Source: Rhizobium sp. CG5
GTDB lineage: Bacteria > Pseudomonadota > Alphaproteobacteria > Rhizobiales > Rhizobiaceae
Direction of reading: 5' to 3'
DNA: 64,000 nt
Assembly (NCBI RefSeq): GCF_023701945.1
Contig: NZ_JABAEF010000003.1
Span: forward strand, 186,001-250,000
Position numbers and translations under genes: made by a program. Within the stretch, counting starts at the first letter, position 1; each line of letters opens with the position of its first letter. A model generated the notes under the pieces. It saw nothing but the letters and a program-made list of their open reading frames with translations. It was not told the DNA's origin and did no database searches. Positions 37,689 through 46,804 of this stretch are shown here, piece by piece.

Positions 37689-38761
37689 GTCTTTCCCTTC
37701 GCATCCGCCTTGGAGATAGCGGCAATGGCATCGTCCGGGCAATCGCTCTTGGCCCGAACATCGGCAATCAGCTTGCCCTGGCTGTCATCGAAGAAGTTCC
37801 ACATTCTGGTCGCCGCATCAACCTCTTCCGACACCTTGTCTGCAGCCGATGCCAGCGAGAAGCCGACCGTCTGCGACGGCCAGGCATGGCTGCCATCGGC
37901 AATCGTATAGGACAGGATGCGCGCCCCGCCCTTGCACTTGTCGAAGGACATGTAGGAAATGCGCTCGCCTGAGGCCACCTTCATGTCGCCTTCGCAACCA
38001 TCGAGCTCCGCCCAGCGCTTCAGCGCCGTCTCGCCGCTATATTGCCAATAGGGGCTGCCGCCACCGGCAAACGGGTTGGTATTGTCCTTCAGGCCCCAGA
38101 AGGCGATGATCGACACCGGCTTCGGCGGCGCGCAACTGGTATTGTCGGGAAGCCAGACGCCATCCTTCTGTCGTGGATAGCCGGCACGCAGGCTCATCAC
38201 GAAACCGGCCGCAGCAAAATCGCCATTGCCGTTGCAGATATACTGCGACAGCATGCGCCCGCCGCCGGAATAACCGGACGCATAGATCCGCTCGGCATCG
38301 ACGCAGAACTTGGTTTTCACGGTTTCCACCGCATCCTTCAGGAAGCCGGCATCGTCCGGACCATCACCGGCCGTCACGCCCGGCACGTTCCAGGCATGGG
38401 TGCCGGCCAGCTTGCCATCAAGGCCGCCCTGCGGCGCCACCACCAGAAAGCCCTCGCGTTTGGCGACATCGTCCCAACGGCTGCGCGCCAGCTGATCCTT
38501 CGGATAGCTGTTGCTGCCATGCAGGTCGAACACCACGGCGACTTTTTTCTTGGCGGTGTAATTTGCCGGAACAAAAACGATCGCCCGGCGTTCCAGTCCA
38601 CCGGACTGGATGATCAGCTCCTGTTGTCCGGAGCGAACCGTTGTTCCGCAGCCTGCGGCATGGGCCGTGCTGGCCAGGCCTGAGAGAAAAAGAGCTCCGG
38701 TCGCAAACGCGCGAAGCATCGTCTCCAGCCGAAAACGGCGGGAAAGTGCTTTGTTGGTCAT
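37631..38761 (-). CDS. LpqC-like extracellular esterase (PHB depolymerase/feruloyl esterase family)
   Basis: A 376-aa alpha/beta hydrolase with a signal peptide (about residues 1-35, ending STAHAAG). The nucleophile is in GYSGGG (about residue 170), with a likely acid in WGLKDNTNP (about 220) and His in DGSHAWP (about 292). Several cysteines suggest disulfides. The family (LpqC) includes poly(3-hydroxybutyrate) depolymerases and acetylxylan/feruloyl esterases. It lies between urtE and ureD on the same strand and its 3' end overlaps ureD by 58 nt. A role in urea use is not apparent. Confidence 0.85.
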   Translation of the reverse strand: MTNKALSRRFRLETMLRAFATGALFLSGLASTAHAAGCGTTVRSGQQELIIQSGGLERRAIVFVPANYTAKKKVAVVFDLHGSNSYPKDQLARSRWDDVAKREGFLVVAPQGGLDGKLAGTHAWNVPGVTAGDGPDDAGFLKDAVETVKTKFCVDAERIYASGYSGGGRMLSQYICNGNGDFAAAGFVMSLRAGYPRQKDGVWLPDNTSCAPPKPVSIIAFWGLKDNTNPFAGGGSPYWQYSGETALKRWAELDGCEGDMKVASGERISYMSFDKCKGGARILSYTIADGSHAWPSQTVGFSLASAADKVSEEVDAATRMWNFFDDSQGKLIADVRAKSDCPDDAIAAISKADAKGKTCSQPGKPDSNAHTAADAL

Positions 38762-38858
38762 GAGACGCCTTCCGTTAGCAGTTGCGGTAAAAATAGCATA
38801 CTGCGCACCAGCATCAACCGCTTATTCCTAATAAATCATCAACCCTGCCCTGCAGAAA

Positions 38859-39554
38859 TCACACGGTCAGGTGTCGGCGCGCCTCCGGCGTGTCGAGCGT
38901 CTCGGCCGCTCCCTGGTGGACGATCTCGCCGCGATCCATGATATAGACATGGTCGGCCAGCTCCCGGCAGAAGTCGAGATATTGCTCGACCAGCAGAATG
39001 GCCATCCCCGTGGAATCCCGCAAATAACGGATCGCCCGGCCGATATCCTTGATGATCGACGGCTGGATGCCTTCGGTCGGCTCGTCGAGAACAAGGATCT
39101 TTGGCCGCGTCACCATGGCCCGGCCGATCGCCAGCTGCTGCTGCTGGCCGCCCGACAGATCGCCGCCGCGCCGCGACAGCATGGTCTGCAAGACAGGAAA
39201 CAGGCTGAAGATGTCGTCGGGAATGAACCGGTCCTTGCGCGCCACCGGCGCAAAGCCGGTCTCAAGGTTTTCCCTGACGGTCAACAGCGGGAAAATCTCC
39301 CGGCCCTGCGGCACATAGCCGATGCCCTGCTTGGCGCGGTTGAACGGCGCCATGCCGTTGAGCTTGGTGTCGCCGAAGGTGATCGTCCCGGCCGAGATCG
39401 CATGCTGGCCGGTGACGGCCCGAAGCAGCGACGACTTGCCGACCCCGTTGCGCCCCAGCACGCAGGTGATCTTGCCCATCTCGGCCTTGATCGAGACACC
39501 CCTCAGCGCCTGCGCGGCGCCGTAATGGAGATTGACGTTTTCGACTGTCAGCAT
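38859..39554 (-). CDS. urtE: Urea ABC transporter ATPase UrtE
   Basis: A 231-aa ATPase of the LivF class, with Walker A GRNGVGKSS (about residue 33), signature LSGGQQQQLAIGRAM (about 133) and Walker B ILVLDEPTEGIQPS (about 153), the last being typical of UrtE. The ATG at 39554 has CAGGAG upstream. It pairs with UrtD to energise UrtBC. Repeat element C lies between urtD and this gene. Confidence 0.94.
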   Translation of the reverse strand: MLTVENVNLHYGAAQALRGVSIKAEMGKITCVLGRNGVGKSSLLRAVTGQHAISAGTITFGDTKLNGMAPFNRAKQGIGYVPQGREIFPLLTVRENLETGFAPVARKDRFIPDDIFSLFPVLQTMLSRRGGDLSGGQQQQLAIGRAMVTRPKILVLDEPTEGIQPSIIKDIGRAIRYLRDSTGMAILLVEQYLDFCRELADHVYIMDRGEIVHQGAAETLDTPEARRHLTV

Positions 39555-39589
39555 GGGATGCTCCTGCAAAATGGCAACACGCGGGGTTC

Positions 39590-39707
39590 ACCCCCCTCTG
39601 TCACGTCGTGACATCTCCCCCTCAGGGGGGCAGATGGGAGGTAAGCGGCCTGCCCCATACCGATCTCTCCCCTTGAGGGGGAGATGCCCGGCAGGGCAGA
39701 GGGGGGG
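39590..39707. repeat. Composite inverted-repeat element C (between urtD and urtE)
   Basis: Left arm ACCCCCCTCTG with hairpin GTCAC-GTC-GTGAC, then ATCTCCCCC-TCA-GGGGGG. The spacer is only about 25 bp. The right arm has CTCCCCTTGAGGGGGAGAT and hairpin GCCCGGCAGGGC, ending AGAGGGGGGG. It is the most compact member of the family and would be transcribed inside the urt operon. Confidence 0.85.
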
Positions 39708-39732
39708 ATTTCGCTGCACCGATGAGCCATCC

Positions 39733-40491
39733 TCACCGCCCCAGATAGTTTTCGATGACCTTCGGATCGTTGGACACGAAGTCGATCGAGCCCTCGGCCA
39801 GCACCGAGCCTTCGGCCAAGCAGGTCACCTTGACGCCGAGGTCGCGAATGAAGCCCATGTCGTGTTCGACGACGACGACCGAACGGGTCTTGGCGATCTC
39901 TTTCAAGAGGATGGCCGTCTCCACGGTTTCGGCATCCGTCATGCCGGCCACCGGTTCGTCGACCAGCAACAGCTTGGGCTCCTGCGCCAGCAACATGCCG
40001 ATCTCCAGCCATTGCTTCTGGCCGTGCGACAGGTTGGCGGCCAGATCGTCCTTGCGGCCGGTCAGCCGCACGGTCTCAAGGATTTCCTCGATACGGGCCC
40101 GGTCGTCGGCCGTCAGCCGATAAAACAGCGTGGCGAACACGCCGCGTTTGCGGTTGAGCGCCAGTTCCAGATTGTCCCAGACCGTGTGGCTTTCGAACAC
40201 CGTCGGCTTCTGGAATTTCCGGCCGATGCCGAGCTGGGCGATTTCCGCCTCGTCCTTCTTGGTGAGATCGACCTCGCCGTTGAAGAACACGACGCCGCTG
40301 TCGGGCCGGGTCTTTCCGGTGATGATGTCCATCATCGTCGTCTTGCCGGCACCGTTCGGGCCGATAATGGCGCGAAGCTCGCCGGGTTCGATGACGAAGG
40401 ACAGCGAATTCAGCGCCTTGAACCCGTCGAACGAGACGGAAACGCCATCGAGGTAGAGCAGGCTTGTCGGTTTTGTCTCGGTCATATCCAT
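39733..40491 (-). CDS. urtD: Urea ABC transporter ATPase UrtD
   Basis: A 252-aa ATPase of the LivG class, with Walker [10 protein letters not shown] (about residue 42), a variant signature LSHGQKQWLEIGMLL (about 153) and Walker B LLLVDEPVAGMTDAE, as in UrtD. The ATG at 40491 shares one base with the urtC stop (TGATG), so the two are coupled. Confidence 0.94.
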   Translation of the reverse strand: MDMTETKPTSLLYLDGVSVSFDGFKALNSLSFVIEPGELRAIIGPNGAGKTTMMDIITGKTRPDSGVVFFNGEVDLTKKDEAEIAQLGIGRKFQKPTVFESHTVWDNLELALNRKRGVFATLFYRLTADDRARIEEILETVRLTGRKDDLAANLSHGQKQWLEIGMLLAQEPKLLLVDEPVAGMTDAETVETAILLKEIAKTRSVVVVEHDMGFIRDLGVKVTCLAEGSVLAEGSIDFVSNDPKVIENYLGR

Positions 40492-41654
40492 CACTCCGCT
40501 GCCTGGCCGACCGGCAAGCCGGTATCCCTGCCCTTTTCCGCCTCTGCCGCCGCCTTCAGATCCTTTCGGGCGGTCCAGCGCTGCTGGATCGTTCCAACGA
40601 TGCCCTTGGGCAGGAACAGCGTCACGCCGATGAACAGGCCGCCGAGCGCAAACAGCCAGAGGTCGGGGAAGGCGCCGGTGAAATAACTCTTGCCCGCATT
40701 GACCAGGATGGCGCCGATGATCGGGCCGATCAGCGTGCCGCGGCCGCCGACCGCGGTCCACACCACCACTTCGATGGAATTGGCCGGTGCAAATTCGCCG
40801 GGATTGATGATGCCGACCTGCGGCACGAACAGCGCTCCGGCAATGCCGGCCATCATCGCCGAGACGACGAAGGTGAAGAGCTTGATATTCTCGACCCGGT
40901 AACCCAGAAACCGCACCCGGCTTTCCGCATCGCGCACGCCGACCAGCACCTTGCCGAATTTCGAATTGACGATGCCGGAGGTCAGGAGCAGGCAGAGCGC
41001 CAGCATCAGCGCCGAAGCCGCAAACAGCACGGCCCGCGTGCCGTCGGCCTGGACGTTGAAGCCGATGATTTCCTTGAAATCGGTCAAGCCGTTATTGCCG
41101 CCGAAACCCATGTCGTTGCGGAAGAAGGCAAGCAGCAGCGCATAGGTCATCGCCTGGGTGATGATCGACAGATAGACGCCGTTGACGCGGGAGCGGAAGG
41201 CGAACCACCCGAAGATGAAGGCGAGCAGGCCGGGCACGAACAGCACCATGACCATGGCGAACGGGAAGATGTTGAAGCCGTGCCAGAACCACGGCAATTC
41301 CTTCCAGTTCAGGAAGACCATGAAGTCGGGCAGGATGGGATTGCCGTAAACGCCGCGCGAACCGATCTGGCGCATCAGATACATGCCCATGGCATAGCCG
41401 CCGAGCGCGAAGAAGGCGCCGTGGCCAAGCGACAGGATGCCGCAATAGCCCCAGACCAGATCGAGCGCCAGGGCCAGCAGGGCGTAGCACAGATACTTGC
41501 CCATCAGCGCCATGGCATAGGTCGGAATGTGGAAGAAGCTGTCTTCCGGGGTGAGCAGATTGAGCGCCGGGATCAGCACGGCCACGCCCATCAGTATGGC
41601 GATGGTGACGATGATCCGGCCTTCGAGGGCGCGCAGGATGAAACCGGTGATCAT
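40491..41654 (-). CDS. urtC: Urea ABC transporter permease UrtC
   Basis: A 387-aa LivM-like inner-membrane permease. The WGYCGILSLGHGAFFALGGYAMGMYLM segment (about residue 66) and the loop RDAESRVRFLGYRVENIKLFTFV (about 245) are typical of UrtC. Its start overlaps the urtB stop by 4 nt (ATGA) and its stop overlaps the urtD start. Confidence 0.94.
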   Translation of the reverse strand: MITGFILRALEGRIIVTIAILMGVAVLIPALNLLTPEDSFFHIPTYAMALMGKYLCYALLALALDLVWGYCGILSLGHGAFFALGGYAMGMYLMRQIGSRGVYGNPILPDFMVFLNWKELPWFWHGFNIFPFAMVMVLFVPGLLAFIFGWFAFRSRVNGVYLSIITQAMTYALLLAFFRNDMGFGGNNGLTDFKEIIGFNVQADGTRAVLFAASALMLALCLLLTSGIVNSKFGKVLVGVRDAESRVRFLGYRVENIKLFTFVVSAMMAGIAGALFVPQVGIINPGEFAPANSIEVVVWTAVGGRGTLIGPIIGAILVNAGKSYFTGAFPDLWLFALGGLFIGVTLFLPKGIVGTIQQRWTARKDLKAAAEAEKGRDTGLPVGQAAE

Positions 41655-43264
41655 GCTTCGATCGCCCTTCCCTTGAGCGCGAACAGGCCGCGCGGTCGTT
41701 TCTGGATAAACAGGATGATCAGCACCAGAACTAGGATCTTGCCGAGCACGGCGCCGACCGATGGTTCAAGGAACTTGTTGAGCACGCCGAGCGACAAGGC
41801 ACCGACCAGCGTTCCCCACAGATTGCCGACGCCGCCGAACACCACGACCATAAAACTGTCGATGATATAGGCCTGGCCGAGGTTCGGCGAAACGTTGTCG
41901 ATCTGGCTGAGTGCCACGCCGGCAATGCCGGCAATGCCGGAGCCGAGCGCAAAGGTGAAGGCATCGACCCAGGGTGTGCGGATGCCCATGGAGGAGGCCA
42001 TGCGGCGGTTCTGGGTCACGGCGCGCATCTGCAGGCCGAAGGCGGATTTCTTCATCAGCACCAGCAGCGCAAAGAAGATCGACAGCGAGAACAGGATGAT
42101 CCACATGCGGTTCCAGGTCACCGTAATGCCGCCGAGCGGAAAGGAGCCGGACATCCACGAGGGGTTACCGACCTCCTGGTTGGTCGGCCCGAAAATGGTG
42201 CGGATGCCCTGCTGCAGGATCAGCGATATGCCCCAGGTGGCCAGCAGCGTTTCGAGCGGCCGGCCGTACAGAAACCGGATGACGCCGCGCTCGACCACCA
42301 GACCGATAAAGCCCGTGACCAGGAAGGCGACCGGCACGGCGATGGCCAGCGACCAGTCGAACAGGCCGGGATAGCTGGAGCGGATCACCTCCTGCACCAC
42401 GAAGGTGGAATAGGCGCCGATCATCACCATTTCGCCATGCGCCATATTGATGATGCCCATCACGCCGAAGGTGATGGCAAGGCCGATCGCCGCCAAAAGC
42501 AGCACGGAGCCGAGCGACAGGCCGTACCAGACATTCTGCGCCAGATCCCAGAGGGCCAGATCGCCCTGCAGGTCGGCAATCGCCGCATCGAGATCCGGTT
42601 TCAGTGTGGCATCGATCGACGAGGACACGGTCATCAGCATGCCGATCGCCTCGCGGCCGCCGATCGACTGGACGGTGTCGATCGCGGCGCGCTTCTCCTC
42701 GACGGAGCGGTCGGAGGCGAGCACCGACACGGCGCGCGCCTCTTCCATGCGCAGCTTGACTTCAGCGTCGGTTTCCTTGGCCAGCGCCGTCTCGACCAGA
42801 TCGAGATTTTCGGCACTCGGCGATTGCAGCACGGATTGCGCCGCGGCCAACCGCACCGATTTGTCGGGGCTGAGCAGTGTCAGGCCGCCAAGCGCCGAAC
42901 GGATGGCGCGGCGCAGCGTGTTGTTGACCTTGATCTTGGTAAAGGCGGCCTTGGGCGCCTCGCCGGCGCTCTCGCCGGTCAGAGGATCGATCGCCTTGAG
43001 ATTGGCGCCGGCCGATTTGGTGATGACGACAGCGCCGTCGGTCTTGCGCAGATAGAGATCGCCCTCGGCAAAGGCCTCCAGCGCCGGCACGACGCGGGTG
43101 TCGCCGCTTGCGGCGATCTGCCCGAGCAGATCGGCAGCCTCGGTGAAGCTCGCCTTGCCCAGCGCATTGATCAGGTCCTTCGGATCGCTCTGCGCCAGGG
43201 ATGGCGTGGCGAGGGCGAGCATCAAAAGTGCAAAAAACGCCTGGATGAATATTTTAAAGGTCAT
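41651..43264 (-). CDS. urtB: Urea ABC transporter permease UrtB
   Basis: A 537-aa permease. A signal-like N-terminus (FFALLMLALATPSLAQ) and a soluble helical-repeat extension of about 230 residues precede the LivH-like membrane part, starting at WYGLSLGSVLLLAAIGLAITFGVMGIINMAHGE. That extension is normal for UrtB and absent from LivH. The ATG at 43264 has a GAGGGGCG site. Repeat element D separates it from urtA. Confidence 0.94.
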   Translation of the reverse strand: MTFKIFIQAFFALLMLALATPSLAQSDPKDLINALGKASFTEAADLLGQIAASGDTRVVPALEAFAEGDLYLRKTDGAVVITKSAGANLKAIDPLTGESAGEAPKAAFTKIKVNNTLRRAIRSALGGLTLLSPDKSVRLAAAQSVLQSPSAENLDLVETALAKETDAEVKLRMEEARAVSVLASDRSVEEKRAAIDTVQSIGGREAIGMLMTVSSSIDATLKPDLDAAIADLQGDLALWDLAQNVWYGLSLGSVLLLAAIGLAITFGVMGIINMAHGEMVMIGAYSTFVVQEVIRSSYPGLFDWSLAIAVPVAFLVTGFIGLVVERGVIRFLYGRPLETLLATWGISLILQQGIRTIFGPTNQEVGNPSWMSGSFPLGGITVTWNRMWIILFSLSIFFALLVLMKKSAFGLQMRAVTQNRRMASSMGIRTPWVDAFTFALGSGIAGIAGVALSQIDNVSPNLGQAYIIDSFMVVVFGGVGNLWGTLVGALSLGVLNKFLEPSVGAVLGKILVLVLIILFIQKRPRGLFALKGRAIEA

Positions 43265-43334
43265 GAGATCGCCCCTCATCCGCCCGTCGCATAGATGCGC
43301 CGTGGCGATGGTTTCGGGTGTCAGTGGACACTGA

Positions 43335-43468
43335 CTCCCCCTCTGGCCTGCCGGCCATCTCCCCCACAAGGGGGGAGACAATTCGTGGCATCGCCCCGCG
43401 TCTCTTCAACAATGACAAGCAGATGCAAACGCCCCGCCGTAAAGCCCCTCCCCCTTGTGGGGAGGGGA
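43335..43468. repeat. Composite inverted-repeat element D (between urtA and urtB)
   Basis: Left arm CCCCCTCTG-family sequence with hairpin GGCC-TGCC-GGCC and stem ATCTCCCCC-ACAA-GGGGGGAGA. The right arm is of another type, CCCCTCCCCC-TTGT-GGGGAGGGG, without the small hairpin. It lies in the gap between urtA and urtB, inside the operon. Confidence 0.75.
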
Positions 43469-43476
43469 TTGCCCGA

Positions 43477-44766
43477 TCAGGCGCCCTTGCCGCCGCACTT
43501 GCCGGTGGCAACGTTGAAGTTGCCGCATTCCATCGGCTTGCGCCAATCGGAGATCAGGTCCTTGGAGTCCGGCAGATAATCCGACCATTCGTCGCCGACC
43601 ACGGCCGGGGTTTCCTGGACGATTTCGAACTGGCCATCGGCCTGGATTTCACCGATCAGCACCGGCTTGGTGATGTGGTGGTTCGGCATGACGGTGGAAT
43701 AGCCGCCCGACAGGTTCGGAACGGAGGTGCCGATGATCGTGTCGAGAACAGCGTCGGTGTCGGTCGTCCCGGCAGCCTCGACGGCCTTTACCCAGGCATT
43801 GAAGCCGATATAGGCGGCTTCCATCGGGTCGTTGGTGACGCGCTTGTCGTTCTTGGTATAGGCATGCCAGGTCTTGATGAACTCGGCATTGACCGGAGCG
43901 TCGACGGACTGGAAGTAGTTCCAGGCAGCCAGATGGCCGACCAGCGGCGTGGTGTCGAGACCGGCCAGTTCTTCTTCGCCAACCGAGAAGGCGACGACCG
44001 GAATGTCTTCGGCTTTGATGCCCTGGTTGCCGAGTTCCTTGTAGAAGGGAACGTTGGCGTCACCGTTGATGGTCGACACGACGGCGGTCTTCTTGCCGGC
44101 CGAGCCGAACTTCTTGATGTCGGACACGATCGTCTGCCAGTCGGAATGACCGAACGGCGTGTAGTTGATCATGATATCCTCTTCCTTCACGCCCTTGGAG
44201 AGCAGGTAGGCCTTGAGGATCTTGTTGGTGGTCTGCGGATAGACATAGTCGGTGCCGGCCAGAACCCAGCGCTCGACGCCTTCGGTTTCAGCCAGGTAGT
44301 CGACGGCCGGGATGGCCTGCTGGTTGGGAGCGGCACCGGTATAGAAGATATTGCGCGAGGATTCTTCACCCTCGTACTGCACGGGGTAGAACAGGATCGA
44401 GTTCAGCTCTTCGAACACAGGCAGAACCGACTTGCGCGACGACGAAGTCCAGCAGCCGAACACGGCAGCGACCTTGTCCTGGGAAATCAGCTGGCGGGCC
44501 TTTTCGGCAAACAGCGGCCAGTCGGAGGCCGGATCGACGACGACAGCTTCAAGCTGCTTGCCGAGTACGCCACCCTTCTTGTTCTGCTCCTCGATGAGCA
44601 TCAGCATGGCATCCTTGAGCGTCGTCTCGGAAATGGCCATGGTGCCGGACAGCGAATGCAGGACGCCGACCTTGATCGTGTCATCGGCCGCAAGCGCGCC
44701 GTTGAATGCCGTGGTGGACAGCATGGCAGCAAGCAATGCGCCGGTCAGTTTGGCTTTCAGTTTCAT
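43477..44766 (-). CDS. urtA: Urea ABC transporter substrate-binding protein UrtA
   Basis: A 429-aa periplasmic urea-binding protein with a signal peptide (LTGALLAAMLSTTAFNGALA). The mature start DDTIKVGVLHSLSGTMAISETTLKDAMLMLIEEQNKKGGVLG and the later FGCWTSSSRKSVLPVFE and LFYPVQYEGEESSRNIFYTGAAPNQQ are strongly typical of UrtA. It is the first gene of the urtABCDE-ure run on the minus strand. Confidence 0.95.
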   Translation of the reverse strand: MKLKAKLTGALLAAMLSTTAFNGALAADDTIKVGVLHSLSGTMAISETTLKDAMLMLIEEQNKKGGVLGKQLEAVVVDPASDWPLFAEKARQLISQDKVAAVFGCWTSSSRKSVLPVFEELNSILFYPVQYEGEESSRNIFYTGAAPNQQAIPAVDYLAETEGVERWVLAGTDYVYPQTTNKILKAYLLSKGVKEEDIMINYTPFGHSDWQTIVSDIKKFGSAGKKTAVVSTINGDANVPFYKELGNQGIKAEDIPVVAFSVGEEELAGLDTTPLVGHLAAWNYFQSVDAPVNAEFIKTWHAYTKNDKRVTNDPMEAAYIGFNAWVKAVEAAGTTDTDAVLDTIIGTSVPNLSGGYSTVMPNHHITKPVLIGEIQADGQFEIVQETPAVVGDEWSDYLPDSKDLISDWRKPMECGNFNVATGKCGGKGA

Positions 44767-45051
44767 CTGGAACTCCCCTCTATTCGTTGGGCAATCGGTG
44801 GGTAAAGAAAACTTTAACCGTTGCTGAAGGGGACTATCGGACGCTGCACTGCAAAACCGTATACGTCATATGACGTAACCGAGGGGGGAGAATGGGGGGA
44901 TTCGCCTCAGGGGACACTGGATCTGGCCAAGCGCCGCTCCGCTCAAAACGAGCCGGGCAAAGAAATTCTTCCAGAACCCGAATTTTGCCGGTACATACGA
45001 ATAAATAATTTTCCAATAGTCCAATCTGATAAAATATTTTTATAAAAAACT
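44767..45051. promoter_or_regulatory. urtA upstream region with a perfect 16-bp palindrome
   Basis: No gene is seen. TACGTCATATGACGTA at 44862-44877 is a perfect palindrome about 95 bp before the urtA ATG, and so is a candidate operator for the urea uptake operon. I looked for a sigma-54 -24/-12 promoter, expected for nitrogen-controlled urt genes, and did not find a convincing one. The distal part near 45000 is AT-rich. Confidence 0.55.
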
Positions 45052-45079
45052 TGCTTTTTCGATGCCGGAACTTATATTT
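45052..45079 (+). promoter_or_regulatory. Sigma-70-type promoter of the cold-shock gene
   Basis: TTGCTT (45052-45057) and TATATT (45074-45079) are spaced by 16 bp. The predicted start of transcription is near 45086, leaving a 5' leader of about 118 nt before the cspA ATG. Long leaders are usual for cold-shock genes, where they refold with temperature. Confidence 0.6.
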
Positions 45080-45203
45080 AACGCATCGATCCCTGTCTGC
45101 GACCATCACCCGTAAGCCTAAGCTTTCGCACGATTCCATTCACTATCGATCCGCCGCCGACGGATCTCCGTCGGCAAGATTAAGACGAATGGAGGAATGG
45201 AAC

Positions 45204-45413
45204 ATGGCTTCAGGCACTGTGAAGTGGTTTAACAGCACCAAGGGTTTTGGCTTTATCGAGCCTGACGACGGTTCGACGGATGTGTTCGTACACGTGTCCG
45301 CAGTCGAGCGTTCGGGCCTTTCCGGTCTCGCCGAAGGACAGAAGATCCAGTACGAAGTCGCCAAGGACAGCCGCACGGGCAAAAGCTCGGCTGCCAATCT
45401 GCAGGCGATCTGA
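45204..45413 (+). CDS. cspA: Cold-shock protein (CspA family)
   Basis: A 69-aa OB-fold RNA chaperone with both RNP motifs: KGFGFIEPD (RNP1, about residues 14-22) and [10 protein letters not shown] (RNP2, about 28-37). The ATG is preceded by GGAGG. A long 5' leader and a clean terminator make it a single-gene transcript. Confidence 0.95.
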   Translation: MASGTVKWFNSTKGFGFIEPDDGSTDVFVHVSAVERSGLSGLAEGQKIQYEVAKDSRTGKSSAANLQAI

Positions 45414-45476
45414 CAATTCGGTTCCAGCGACCGGTGACCGCGGATATGCCGGCACCATAGTCGCTCGAAACGGCAG

Positions 45477-45501
45477 GGCCGAGCCATCGCTCGGCCTTCT
45501 T
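45477..45501 (+). terminator. Rho-independent terminator after cspA
   Basis: GGCCGAGC / GCTCGGCC is a perfect 8-bp stem with a 4-nt loop, followed by TTCTTCGTTT. It lies 64 bp after the cspA stop. Confidence 0.8.
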
Positions 45502-45652
45502 CGTTTATCTTGAGCTTTGCCGACGTCGCGTTCCGACCGAAAGCGCATCATCTTGAAAAGCGGAAATGGCCCGAGCCTTTTCGCCCGCAACGACCACATG
45601 AAAGCCGACCGCCCGGATCCAGATGATCCAGGGTCAAGGCCAAGGAGTTCCA

Positions 45653-45895
45653 TTGCAAGTTCTGGTAAGAGACAACAACGTTGATCAAGCTCTGCGCGTT
45701 CTGAAGAAGAAGATGCAGCGCGAGGGTCTTTTTCGCGAAATGAAGGCACGCTCGGCTTACGAGAAGCCGTCCGAAAAGCGCGTTCGTGAAAAGGCCGAAG
45801 CCATTCGCCGGACCCGCAAGCTGGCCCGCAAGAAGATGCAGCGCGAAGGCCTGCTGCCCATGCCCAAGCGCGTCGTGCCTGCCGCCCGCGCTTGA
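45653..45895 (+). CDS. rpsU: 30S ribosomal protein S21
   Basis: An 80-aa basic protein, [20 protein letters not shown]..., matching rhizobial S21, which assists base-pairing of mRNA leaders with 16S rRNA. The TTG at 45653 is the natural start: AAGGAG lies 5 nt upstream and translation then begins exactly at [13 protein letters not shown], the family start. The tail [16 protein letters not shown] is typical. Confidence 0.92.
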   Translation: MQVLVRDNNVDQALRVLKKKMQREGLFREMKARSAYEKPSEKRVREKAEAIRRTRKLARKKMQREGLLPMPKRVVPAARA

Positions 45896-46022
45896 ATTTT
45901 CTGTGAGTTTGTCGCTTCGGGAACGGCCTTCGTTTCCCTGACGAGCTCTAACAGACCGACTCCGGTTCGGGCCGCCATTTCTGGCGGTCCCGCGCATGAC
46001 AACCGATCTGCGAGGATATGAC

Positions 46023-46265
46023 ATGACCGCAACGACTGAAGCATTTTTCAAGCCCGAGAAAGTCTCCAAGATCGCCAAGGCGCAGCAGACCGACGACAGC
46101 GCCCGCGCCATTATCGAGGCCGAAGCGACAGCCCGGGAAAAGAAGACCCAGAAGCTGCGCGAACTGCGCATGCAGCAGGAAGGGGTGGCCCCCGTGGAAG
46201 ACGAGGCGCCCAAGAAGAAGACCGTGCGCAAGACGCCCGCCAAGACTGCGACGCCCAAGAAATAA
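46023..46265 (+). CDS. Small charged hypothetical protein
   Basis: An 80-aa protein beginning MTATTEAFFKPEKVSKIAKAQQ. The middle is helical and charged (AREKKTQKLRELRMQQEG) and the Lys/Pro/Thr-rich tail (KKKTVRKTPAKTATPKK) resembles histone H1-like or nucleic-acid-binding tails. GAGGA precedes the ATG. It follows rpsU by 127 bp on the same strand; the function is unknown. A GCGCCGGA/TCCGGCGC hairpin at 46293-46313 may end the transcript. Confidence 0.75.
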   Translation: MTATTEAFFKPEKVSKIAKAQQTDDSARAIIEAEATAREKKTQKLRELRMQQEGVAPVEDEAPKKKTVRKTPAKTATPKK

Positions 46266-46333
46266 GACGCTTCCCATCCAAGATGATCGCAGGCGCCGGA
46301 AGTCCTCCGGCGCTGTTGCGGGGCCGTGTCTGC

Positions 46334-46585
46334 CTACCGGGCCTTCAGGATGCGCTTCCAGATCGTGCCGCCGAGATAGCGGTTGCAGATCACGAAATAG
46401 CCGATCATCAGGGCAAACAGCAGGATGGCCGGTCCGCCGGTCAGATTGAAGCCGCCCTCGGTCGCGCCGCCGAAGATCCGGGCGATCAGCAGGCCGAACA
46501 CCCAGAACACCATGAAGAAATCAAGGATGAAGGCCAGCACGACCCGCCAGGTCGACGGCCGTTGCGGTTGGTTTGCGGTGTCCAT
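46334..46585 (-). CDS. RDD-like small membrane protein
   Basis: An 83-aa protein with two membrane helices (VLAFILDFFMVFWVFGLLIARIFGG and ILLFALMIGYFVICNRYLGGTIWKRI). The LDFF start and the final RYLGGTIWKRIL resemble RDD-family proteins. It is convergent with the small charged protein gene. The function is unknown. Confidence 0.75.
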   Translation of the reverse strand: MDTANQPQRPSTWRVVLAFILDFFMVFWVFGLLIARIFGGATEGGFNLTGGPAILLFALMIGYFVICNRYLGGTIWKRILKAR

Positions 46586-46804
46586 TCTCGTCCCTCCCAG
46601 GGTCGACCCCTGTCGGCATCATCGGGCAAGCCTTAGGACAAAGCCCCGGACTTTGAAAGCCGGCCCAAGCAACCCGGCCAGACCATTTCTGACCCGCTCC
46701 GGCCTTTCGCAGCGCAGCAATCCGCCCTTGCAAATTGCCAATAATCCGCCGACACTTAGACCTCAGGTCATCATCCCCTTTTGTCGAGAAGTTAGTCAGG
46801 CCGC

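Noticed and set aside
44767..45200. Sigma-54 (-24/-12) promoter for urtA
   Set aside because: I looked for TGGCAC-N5-TTGC on the minus strand and found no match with correct spacing; nitrogen control may act otherwise.
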